A DNA stretch of 64,000 nt, taken from contig NW_005179166.1 of the NCBI RefSeq assembly GCF_000350225.1, forward strand, positions 1-64,000, read 5' to 3'. Below are positions 33,196-42,529 of the stretch, piece by piece. How positions within the stretch are numbered: the stretch's first letter is position 1; each line of letters starts with the position of its first letter. The DNA comes from Chondrus crispus (lineage: Eukaryota; Rhodophyta; Florideophyceae; Gigartinales; Gigartinaceae). The notes beneath the pieces were generated by a model that made no database searches, was not told the origin of the DNA, and was given only the letters and a program-made list of their open reading frames with translations. A program made the translations under genes and the position numbers.

Positions 33196-33671
33196 ATACA
33201 TCCCTCCACAACACCGAACTGCTCCGGGCCCTTTCCCTTCACATATCCCCTGTTACCAACCAACTATTCCTGTCAGTATGGGCAAAAACAGTGCTTCCCT
33301 CCAAGCGGCATTTTCGGACTCTAGTGCGAGGCAATATTGCAGACACTTTGGACAGGCTTCACGTCGCCAAATTTACGCTTCACTCATTCTATGAAAGAAA
33401 ATGACATACGTTTGAAGGTAGGTTCGGGGCTTTCTTTGTTTCATTCCACATCAAGCTCGTCTAACTGCCAGAGAGTTGCTCTACACAGTAAATTAAACAA
33501 AACTGCGCTCACAACATTACTACATCTCTTTTTGCAGTGCGAAAAGGCTCGTTGCTCTCTAACCATACCATTCTGAGACTTAATTCTATGCCCAAAGGCC
33601 GCGCGTTGTGATGAAGACATAGTTGCTCTTTTCAGAGTCACCAAGCTGTGCCAATGTTCCCGGCACGAATT

Positions 33672-34430
33672 TCATATCTGTTGCAGGCACATGGAGGACC
33701 ACTGCCGCATCCGAGCACCGCCTTTTTTCTTAAACATTTTCCCATTGAATTTGACCATGAAATTAAAAGAACATAAAGAGCAGCAACCGTCCTTCGCCGT
33801 AACCCGTTTGTGTGAGCTGTACTTTGATAGTCTCTTCCCTCGATCCGGCCGGCGATAATATTTCATAACAGCGTTTCTCACATACATGCGCTTTAGATTT
33901 TGTTTTGTAGCAGTGGTTGAAGATAGCTCTCCCGTAGGTCCTCGAAAGTTTGTACCCAAAACTTCTTTCTCCAGCAAACGTTCGAAAGATGAAAACATGC
34001 AGCATCTGGTGATATTGTGTCGCATAGCCACGTAACCTTTTTCAATTCTCTCTGGTAAGCATTATTTTCTAAGGGCAAACCACATCCTTTGGCCACAGAA
34101 AGACGATAGACCACTGCCGCATTGTTGATCTGTGCGCATATTAAACGACTTAAGACACTGTCAATAGGATTTTCCGACGTGTTTTGATACGATAAAACCT
34201 TTAGAGTGCGATTAAACTCGTCGACGCCTCCCTTTACATGGTCCCAATATGCAACAATTGTTGTTCTTATCATTCTTGATGGTGGGAAAGGCCCCCGCTG
34301 CCTGTAGAGACAGTTGTATGCTTTGCTGACATTGTAGAACGATACAAATGAGAATATGCCTGCGGCGTGGGTATTACCAAGAAGGTCTTCATACTCTTTC
34401 CTTTGCGTGCTTCCCTATTCATTCAAAACA
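33672..34430 (-). pseudogene. Second piggyBac-like transposase fragment
   Basis: The minus strand reads KEYEDLLGNTHAAGIFSFVS, SRMIRTTIVAYWDHVKGGVD then EFNRTLKVLSYQNTSENP and SRLICAQINNAAVVYRLSVA. After a phase change near 34023 it continues to a Cys-rich stretch (CCSLCSFNF) and ends at 33672. It is clearly homologous to the C-terminal third of the 27-31 kb protein and keeps the expected GGVD with its catalytic Asp. The N-terminal two thirds and the finger end are missing. Confidence 0.7.
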
Positions 34431-34643
34431 GCTTAGCCCGATTCCCGTTATGCAAAACGTATACGAGGCAAGCGAATTTTCGGAGAACACGAGGTGTGCA
34501 CCACAGGAAGGTCAAATCAGCCTATCGGAGGCAATAAAAAATTTGTGCAAATATTTTGGTCCGGGCCAGCAAAAAATGTGTCATAAATGTAGCAACGCTT
34601 GTTGATTTCATGTCGCGATTTTGCACATTTTTTACCAATAACG

Positions 34644-34855
34644 CCATTGGCTGAAAGTCGGAATAGTTATGGCACAGCGTCTCTGCCTGGCCTGTGGCGG
34701 TAGATGACTGGCTGGTGCTGCACACGGGTAAGTCTCGCAGTGCCAAACACCATTGGCTGAAAAGCAGCATAGTTATGGCACAGCGGCTCTACCTGGCCTG
34801 CAGCGGTAGATGGCTGGCTGGCGCTGTACACGGGCAGGTCTCGCAGGGCCAAACG
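34644..34855. repeat. Two tandem copies of a 106-bp unit
   Basis: Units at 34644 and 34750 share CCATTGGCTGAAA, TAGTTATGGCACAGCG, CGGTAGATG and AGGTCTCGCAG-like blocks, with about 10-15% divergence by eye. Confidence 0.85.
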
Positions 34856-35542
34856 CTTTTACATTGATGCAATGATGAGAGGGAGATCATCGCTGCATAT
34901 GTGCAGCCACCGACGACCTTTTTTTGCTGCTCCAGGGCAATGAAAAGATGTCTCCATTCGCAGCTCCAATGGAGCACTAGACGTAATGCTCCGACCTACT
35001 CTCAGTCAATGAAATGTTATTCCAGTACCTTTCTTGCAAAGGGAATGTCACCCCGCTGGTCCAGAAACGGTCCCATCCCGAAGGATGGAACCGATGGGGG
35101 TTCCAGCGGCGTTCACATCACATTTATTTTTAGCAACCAAAGAGTATTGTTTGGGCTACATATACTACATCTAACTCGTCCAATTACCGAAATACCGCGG
35201 CGATGGTTCACTGCGCTTCCGTTAAATACGACAATCAACGCCATGAAACATAACAGGAGAGGTCGGTTACGGTCACAGTACGTCATGATGGTGGATTAGA
35301 ATTGTGAGAGACCAAGGAGGGTGTACTGATGGCTTACCTGATCCTGAATTAGACGACGGGCGGGTTGACCTGCAGTGAGACAAGGAACGCTTTGAGGCTT
35401 GGTCAGAACAGTTCTTCGACACTTTCAATGTGTTAGAGAATGTGCGAACTTACGTTACAGCTTTGTAGGTAATCGCAAAACGGCATTGCGTAGAAAAAGC
35501 GCTCACTTACCGAACGTTTGCAGCGCACTCGTGTCTCCGCAT

Positions 35543-35950
35543 GAGATTTCAACCGAACACGCAACTCGCAGAAAGTAAACTGTCAGAAACGAGGATGCGC
35601 GGTGGATCAGGACTGTAGCAGAAGTGGCGTCACTTACTGTGGATGAGATCTCAACCGAACACGCAACTCGCAGAAGGGAAACTGTTAGAAAATTGGATGC
35701 GTGGTGGGTCAGAACTGTGGCAGAAGTAGCGTCACTTACTATGGATGAAATCTCAAACAAACAAGCAACTCGCAGAAAGGAAACTGTCAGAAAAACGGAT
35801 GCGTGGTGGGTCAGGACTGTGGCAGAAGTGGCGTCACTTCCTGTGGATGAGATCTGAACCAAAAACGCAACTCGCAGAATGGAAACTCTCAGGAAAGTGG
35901 ATGCATGGTGGGTCAAGACTGCGGACGAGGGTCGTGCAGAGATTTGGATC
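35543..35950 (+). repeat. Four tandem copies of a 102-bp, 34-codon unit
   Basis: Starts at 35543, 35645, 35747 and 35849 are spaced exactly 102 bp apart. In one frame each unit encodes about 34 residues of the type EISTEHATRRRETVRK then LDAWWVRTVAEVASLTVD. The two middle units are open. The first has a TAA and the last a TGA. The exact multiple of three and the conserved residues suggest a former protein repeat. No known repeat family was recognised. Confidence 0.9.
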
Positions 35951-36180
35951 TGGTCCTGGAACTATATTGCTACATATATATATGCAGTGCTCAGAAAAAC
36001 CGGTAGCTAGATATTTCAAACTACCGCTTTTTCGGAGTTCTGGCAGGGCATCTGAGTGAAAATAAGTTGCACTTTCATGGGCACGTGTCAATAGCAGAAT
36101 ATTTGTAGTGAAATCTCAATTTGAAATTACGGAATTCGGTATGGCATGACTGTTCTTAATGACAGCCATTCATTGAGCTT

Positions 36181-39032
36181 TTGCATGCGGTGAAACTGCG
36201 AAAAGGGCTCCTTCTTAACATTACGTTCGAAACAAGTGACGCGGTGAAGGGCAGATTGATGCAAGCCCAGTTTGCAGTAACGTCCTCAACGAACATGAGA
36301 TTTGATGCAGTTGTATCTTCTTTCTTTGTTTACGATGAGCCAAACTGGACAGAATCGCAGGCAGAGTCCAATTCAAAGTGTACCAAAAGGATGAAGATGA
36401 AGAAATCGAAATCTCGGGCATTCCTTCCCAGTGACATGGTCGTCGAACTTGCACTTCCAGGACAGTCAGTCACCGAAAATTCGGAAGAACCAACGCAAAC
36501 ACCCTTCCTAGTGTATAGGATGTGGAGAAGACGGGACTGTGATGACGACTACGCTACCAGCTTGGTTGTACCTTCTGAAAGAAATGTTTCGAATCTCACT
36601 GGCACGAATAGGGGCGTTTACAAACAGATGTTTGACAAAACCGTAGTGAAACGAGTATCTGCCGATGCAAATCCAATGGACAAGGGTCATTGCGTCGATG
36701 CGGAAAGCAGTGGACGTTTGGAAGATGGAAGAAAGTACGTTGTGTATAGAATGTTTCTGTACTCTGATGGATTTACGCCGTACATTGGAAAGAAAGGAAG
36801 CATGGGTGGTGTATGCATGCTTCCAATAGGTATGGCTCCGGAGAACCGCAATGGAGCAGGAGCCATCAGACCTATCCGGCTAACTCCTCCAGGGGTATCT
36901 ACAAACAAGGTACTGGCGACAGTTATTGATGATATCATTGAGGGGACAGAAAAGGGATTTGAGATGACCACTGCAAAAGGAGAGAAGGTTGTTCTTTTTC
37001 TCGATGTCGTCGGGTACGTTGGAGACTATCCTGCAGTGTCCCACACTTTGGACCTACTAGGGCACTGCTCCAATGTTCCATGTCACTTATGCAGCTATGG
37101 TAAATACGACAAGTCTGGATTTCAATGAAGCAAGTATTGTTACACAACCCGCATCCATTCCGACCATCCATCTTTCGCGAGAGATGAGAACCGGGCTACT
37201 GAATTGAGGAGATCCAAGTTATCCAGGGAAGAGTTGCAAGCCCTCGGAATGGATGATGCAGATACGATTGAGACAAGTTTGCAGGCACTTCATCAACTCT
37301 CTGAGAAACTGCGACAAGTTCGCGCTCGTATGCCTTGGGTACTCGGCAGTAGCAAACCGGTTGTTCCTTCTGTTTTCGATTCGTATCGCTCATGCGTTGT
37401 GGCTCCCGATCATCTTTTCCTCGGGATTGGTCGCGACATCATGAATCTCTGTATAACACTGCTACCAAAATATGTACGCAAAGATGCCGAGGCAATTGCC
37501 AAGATGGCTTTGAAGGATGGCTATGTCATATATCAGGAGAGCCTAAGCAACCATGACAAGCATGTGCTACATTCAATGACGATATCTTCTATGTACTGCT
37601 TGGTCTTGGTAGCATCACGGGCGATGAAGTGTGCTTGGTACGTGAACAAAATCACAGGCGAGAGAGAGAGGAGACTGTGCTACTATCGATGAAGCTCTCG
37701 ACCTCTTCGACCTGTTTTCCTCTCTCGTGAGCAGAACGCAGTACTTCCGGACTCAAGGATAGATGGTAAGAGGTCATTAGACACACACAATGAAGAAGGA
37801 GTAACCAAGAGACTTATGGAGATTCGTAATATGGCACTTCGTTACCTATCTCGAGTAGATAAGCTGTGTCGCACAAACAGCTTTGCCTCCACTCATTTGG
37901 ACAAACCAAACCTTCACAGACTGTTGGAGTTCTTCACACATACATTGCCACTGTTCGGTAGTGTAAGACATGTACAAGAGTTGTTGTTTGAAAGCGCTCA
38001 TCAGCCATTGATGAGGGGGTGGCTCAATCCAATATGAAAAACTCACAATTACAGGCTATGGAACATCGTCTTGCCAACGACTGGAAGACTCGTCTGGCAA
38101 TTGAAACTGAAGGCATTGAAACTGGTGAGAACGGCTGGAGCTTTGAGACAGCGAAGTCGGTTTTAAATCTTTTGGGCTGCGACAGTTCTGGGCTTCAGGA
38201 TGCGGGAAGATTTCTACAAAAGCTTCAAGACTGCTTCCCAACTCCTGTTCTGCAGAACCTTCGATTACATCGGAAAGGACTCTTATCGTCTTCTTTCAGT
38301 AGGAAGGACTGGCGCGTAGACAAGTCAGTAATTATGAACCTCAGAAACACTGCAGACGGAGGTCAATATTCGGAAATGTTCCAATCAACTGACCTTGCAT
38401 TTCTGTTGAAAGCAAGGGAGCTTTTAGAGCATTTATGGAAACTAAAGCTACGTCTTAGAAGTGGCCGGACGGACCATGGAAATTCCGTAACCGTACAGAT
38501 ATATGGAACTGCCAAGTGGTGCAAAATAACAGAGGGGCGAAAGAGGGACCAGACATCTGTTTTGGCCACTATATCTTATGGGATCGTGATTCAAGCCTTG
38601 CATTCTTCTGTAGTTTCGACCGCAGATCCTGATCTCACATTCCTTCTTCATGAGAACAATGATTCTGAGCATGATGAAGACAGAAGGTTCTGGATGGTGC
38701 TAGCCGTAGTTCAAGTCCGGATTCTGGACGCTCGTGAGAAAGAAAGTCAAGAAACAACACGATATTGCGCAGTGAAGGAGTGCGAAGCCGAAGAAGATGG
38801 ATACGGGGTGTTGATACAACCACGAAACGAAAGAAGAGCGCTGGTTCAGCTTGGAAGCTACGTTTGAAAGGCATTAGTTATGCACTACTGCGAGCAGGAC
38901 AGCGCCGAAAGCGACGACCATATGTGTCTCATATGCTCATCAAACTCAGCAGTACAACACAGGAGTCTCCCAGACGGTGGAATCTATCAAGTGTGGGGGC
39001 GAAAGGAAGAGTATTCGCCACGTCGGGCATAA
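36181..39032 (+). pseudogene. Tnp2/CACTA-like transposase frame broken by TGA codons
   Basis: One phase runs from 36181 to about 38025, stopped only by TGA at 37126 and 37690. A one-base deficit at a G5 run near 38020 moves to a second phase that continues past TGA 38865 to TAA 39030. The core resembles Tnp2-type (Transposase_21) proteins: YRMFLYSDGFTPYIGKKG, GVCMLPIGMAPENR, then VVLFLDVVGYVGDYPAVSH followed by LLGHCSNVPCHLC, the usual D..PA..GH..C..C block. Later parts read LDKPNLHRLLEFFTHTLPLF and HVQELLFESAHQPL. The total is about 950 codons. A small Cys pair (MCLIC) lies in the last 55 codons. It is most likely an inactive transposon relic. The exact superfamily is tentative, and CACTA termini were not found. 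Confidence 0.55.
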
Positions 39033-39325
39033 GTATATGTGCGGAACAAGAACTCTGGTCTTTATTTAACAGTTTTTAGTACTACCACACAGCTCTGCAT
39101 ACTTTTATGCACTGACTATAAGCTCTGCGACGGCCTCTATATCCGTAGTTGCGACATATAAACTGTATCGTTATCGCAAACAAAATTCAGGTCTGCTACC
39201 TTGTGGGCTTGTTGCAAGGGGGCACGTTAGGTATCCCCGCCTTTCGAAGTCCGTGTCCCTACACCTCTCTGGTCCCCGCAGCCAGTCTGATCCTTAACAC
39301 TCCATTTGGTTAATAATAAATCAAA

Positions 39326-39620
39326 GACAGTGACGGACGGCATGCCGAGGGGTGCACCCCTCGCCGGCCTGTGATCAGTGGTGACTGATCATAGCTCCCA
39401 AATTTCAAAATTTGCAACCCAAATTTTGCAAAATTTACAGCAATGACGGTGACGGACGGCACCCCTCGCCGGCCTGCGATCAGTGGCAACTGATCACAGC
39501 TCCCGCCAAAATTGGCAACCCAAATATTGCCAATTTTACAGCAAGGACGGTGACGGACGGCACCCCTCGCCGGCCTGCGATCAGTGGCAACTGATCACAG
39601 CTCCCAAATTTCAAAATTTG
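39326..39620 (+). repeat. Three tandem copies of a GATC-rich unit of about 100-119 bp
   Basis: Units start at 39326, 39445 and 39546 with GACGGTGACGGACGGCA. Each carries CCCCTCGCCGGCCTG, then an inverted repeat GATCAGTGGCAACTGATC, CAGCTCCC and an AT-rich palindromic tail (for example AAATTTCAAAATTT). Confidence 0.9.
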
Positions 39621-39879
39621 CACTTTGGCTGCATCTCCATTTCTCTCTATCTCTTTATGTAAACAAGTATCTTTAAATCTTTTTGGGGTCTCCTTCCCTA
39701 TACTCTATATTGTAGTCTGGTTTTCTCTGCAGTATTCGTGACCGTGCGTTGTTGTCGTACGAGAGCGACGCTTTTTCAGTGACTGGGGCGGACACGAATT
39801 GTCGGAACTTATAAATATTTGTTTGTCTATGAGAGGTGGACGTTGAAAAAGGTGGTTGTGAAGTGGGTTGCGTGCTGTG

Positions 39880-39965
39880 ATCAGTGGGGAGCTGTGATAA
39901 GTGGCCACTGATCACAGGCCGGCAGGGGGTGTCGTACGACACCGTCATTACTGTATAAAATTTGC
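39880..39965 (-). repeat. Inverted copy of the GATC-rich unit
   Basis: Read on the minus strand, this repeats GACGGTGTCGTACGACACC, CCGGCCTGTGATCAGTGGCC and ACAGCTCCCCACTGATCACA. It faces the plus-strand array at 39326-39620 across about 260 bp. A further relative lies at 40119-40165 and a short CTGATCA run at 40262-40284. Confidence 0.8.
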
Positions 39966-40290
39966 ATACTTCTCGAAACACACTTGTCTTCATGACCCTG
40001 CTGCATATTTGCATCATTTTTGAACAATCGTATACGTGTCTCTGCTGTACTTTTTGCATCCTGTGCAAATGCATTATTTACGTATTTTAATTAGTTCTAA
40101 CTCTCCGTTGGCGTCGTGTGATCAGCCACCGCTGATCACATGCCTGGGAGGGGTGCCATACGACACTACATATCATTTCCCACCAAAACTTATAATCACA
40201 ATTCAGTACCCATACGTCTGTGTGATTGCAGGGCACCGGTCACTTGGACCGATCATTTGAAACTGATCACTGATCACTGATCACTAACGC

Positions 40291-40364
40291 ATACACACAC
40301 ATACACACACACACGTACACACACACACACACATACACACACACGCACAAACGCACACACACAC
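40291..40364. repeat. (CA)n microsatellite
   Basis: About 75 bp of CA/AC repeats with occasional GT or GC interruptions, ending exactly where the truncated retroelement frame begins. Confidence 0.95.
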
Positions 40365-42529
40365 AGGCTGCATTATTTCAGACACATCCGGATGCGCAAC
40401 GTAAACCCATCGGGTTCTTTTCAAGAACGTTATCCGCAGCCGACAGAAACTACTCCGTTCCAGAAAAAGAATTTCTAGCGGTAATTTGGGCCGTACAGAC
40501 TTTAAGACCATATCTATATGGCGAGCACTTCATTGTGAATACCGACCATGCCTCATTGAGGTGGTTGATGAACGTAACCGACCCCAGCGGGAGATTAATC
40601 CGATGGAGGCTCCGCCTCTCGGAATTTGATTTCGAAATCAAGTACAAGAAGGGCAAGGCGAACAGCCAAGCCGATGCCCTGTCAAGATTACGGACCGCAG
40701 GAGAAACCGTCGACGAAATCGACGACGAAATTCCATGCTTTATGGTCGAACCGGCCGAGGGAACGGTGGAGGACGAGGTCAGTTTTGACGGGTTAGACGA
40801 CATCCTCGCTCTTGAGAGGGGGACTGCCCTTGAGCGCCTCGATCAATTCCAAGCTGTCACTCCGGAGGAGCTCATTCGCGAGCAAGCCGTCGACCCCTTC
40901 TGCGACTGCATCAAGGAAGAAATGGACGCCGGAAAGGTGAGAACGTTCAGCATGGAGACCGAGGAACTCGAAGGAACTCTATGCCGTACCGCGGCGGAGT
41001 TTGTACAAGTGGTGATATCACAATCGTTAAGGGGCCGCGTCCTAGGGTTAAGCCATTACGCAAAATTGGCAGGCCACCCGGGAGGCAGGAAACTTTACAA
41101 GACATTGAGGAGATATTTTTATTCGCTTACGATGGCCCTAGACTGCTATGCAATGGCGAAGAATTGCGCCGCATGTGCGCGGGAAAGGGTAAAGTTAAGA
41201 AGAAACACGAAGGAAATGAAGCTGTTCACGCCCAAAGCTCCGCTGGAGTTTGTCGCCATCGACATCCTCGGCGAGCTACTTACAACTAAACGAGGAAATC
41301 GGTACATTCTCGTGATCAGCGATCGATACTCAAAACTGGTACGAACCGTACCGTTGAAGAAGATACCAGCTGCGCACATCGCACAAGCCGTCGTTCACCA
41401 TTGGGTATTCGTGTACGGACCGCCGGTCAAGCTGCTGTCCGACAATGGAACACAGTTCAAGAACCGGTTCTTTCAGAACGTCTGCCGGATTCTCGGCATA
41501 CGCAATGTGTTCACAACTACGTACCACCTGCAAGCCAACGGCCAAGTTGAGAGGTTTAACCGCACGCTGACTTCCGCGTTGCAAAAATATGTTGGAGAGC
41601 ATCCCAAGGACTTGGACCTATTTAGCGACGCTGTGACGTTTGCATACAACACGCAAGTTCATCGAACTACGAACATTTCGCCCTTCGAGCTGGTGTTAGC
41701 TCGGGCGCCGAGAAGCATTGCGTTACAAGCACAGCCAAGTTTGGAAGGATTTAGCTCGAATCGAGCGTACTACCTGAAATGGCAGTCGTGGTTGGAAAGC
41801 CTGATGAAAGGCGCTGGTAAGAGCTTGCGGAAAGAACAAGCGCGCTACAAGCGAAATTTATACGCAAGGCTCCGCAAGTCGAAGTATGACATCCCTCCAG
41901 GATCATACGTATTCCTTCGGAAAGAGCAAGGCACGGCTACCGAGCCGAAACATAAGTTGGCACAAGTGGCTACGGGCTCCTATCAAGTGAAGGAGTCAAC
42001 TGAGAATACGGTCGTCATTGCCATCGGCGACCAGGAAGAGCGCGTGTCCCGAGATCGAGTCGAATTAGCCCCTAGTACCATGGACTACACGCCGATAGTC
42101 GGGCTACGAGAAGCGTTACAATTCCTCAACCGAGAAGGGGAACGAGAAGAACCCGCCGCGCAAGCGAAAGATAAGATGGATGATGGACCTTTGATAAATC
42201 AAGAAGCTACGGGCATCCCGCCCGATCTACAAGCGATGGGAGGCTCGGAAGAGCAGGATGAGGATGAGCTGCTGGCTCTTCGGAAGGGGGACGGACAGTT
42301 GGACACGCAGGAAGAAGGAACCGGGGGTCCGGAGTACGTGATCGACAAAATAGTCGACCACGTTTATCAAGATGGAAAATTAATTCTCAAGGTGGAATGG
42401 TATGGCTACACGATTGAGGACGCAACGTTGGAGCCGATTTCTCAGCTACCACGCAGCGCAGTGGTGACCTATTTACGGAGGAAGAAACTGCCCCTCCCAC
42501 CGCAAGTCGCATGCGCGAGACCAGGATGA
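40364..42529 (+). CDS. 5'-truncated Ty3 chromovirus pol: RNase H, integrase, chromodomain
   Basis: The frame is open from the microsatellite at 40364 and has no stop until 42529. It begins inside RNase H (IGFFSRTLSAADRNYSVPEK, EFLAVIWAVQTLRPYLYGEH, NTDHASLRWLM). Next comes the integrase zinc domain (H-x6-H, LSHYAKLAGHPG, with NCAACARERV). The integrase core follows with FVAIDILGELL, LLSDNGTQF and NGQVERFN as its D-D-35-E residues. The C-terminus has YVIDKIVDHVYQDGKLILKV and EWYGYTIEDATLEP, a chromodomain that would direct integration to marked chromatin. Reverse transcriptase, protease and gag are missing. ATG 40535 is only the first internal Met. The open frame is well kept, but the loss of the 5' part makes the element inactive. 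Confidence 0.9.
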   Translation, partial: QAALFQTHPDAQRKPIGFFSRTLSAADRNYSVPEKEFLAVIWAVQTLRPYLYGEHFIVNTDHASLRWLMNVTDPSGRLIRWRLRLSEFDFEIKYKKGKANSQADALSRLRTAGETVDEIDDEIPCFMVEPAEGTVEDEVSFDGLDDILALERGTALERLDQFQAVTPEELIREQAVDPFCDCIKEEMDAGKVRTFSMETEELEGTLCRTAAEFVQVVISQSLRGRVLGLSHYAKLAGHPGGRKLYKTLRRYFYSLTMALDCYAMAKNCAACARERVKLRRNTKEMKLFTPKAPLEFVAIDILGELLTTKRGNRYILVISDRYSKLVRTVPLKKIPAAHIAQAVVHHWVFVYGPPVKLLSDNGTQFKNRFFQNVCRILGIRNVFTTTYHLQANGQVERFNRTLTSALQKYVGEHPKDLDLFSDAVTFAYNTQVHRTTNISPFELVLARAPRSIALQAQPSLEGFSSNRAYYLKWQSWLESLMKGAGKSLRKEQARYKRNLYARLRKSKYDIPPGSYVFLRKEQGTATEPKHKLAQVATGSYQVKESTENTVVIAIGDQEERVSRDRVELAPSTMDYTPIVGLREALQFLNREGEREEPAAQAKDKMDDGPLINQEATGIPPDLQAMGGSEEQDEDELLALRKGDGQLDTQEEGTGGPEYVIDKIVDHVYQDGKLILKVEWYGYTIEDATLEPISQLPRSAVVTYLRRKKLPLPPQVACARPG

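Larger units (their letters stand above)
31214..33671. other. 2.4 kb with no firm gene
   Basis: There are short frames only. The frame upstream of 31213 stays open to 31444 but has no ATG. A TATATAAA box at 32578 is followed by GC-richer sequence with a frame at 32536-32955 (TPSPHLPRTQLAKLLASTPS). Together with the flanking DNA this could be an unrecognised LTR, but I found no second copy. Confidence 0.3.

Noticed and set aside
35543-35950. CRISPR-like array
   Set aside because: Units are contiguous 102-bp repeats with no unique spacers.
36181-39032. Selenoprotein or UGA-recoded gene
   Set aside because: No conserved Cys partner sites or SECIS-like structure recognised, and a frameshift is also present. 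Decay is more likely.
39326-39620. CRISPR-like array
   Set aside because: Repeats are nearly the whole unit; intervening bases are also repeated and palindromic.
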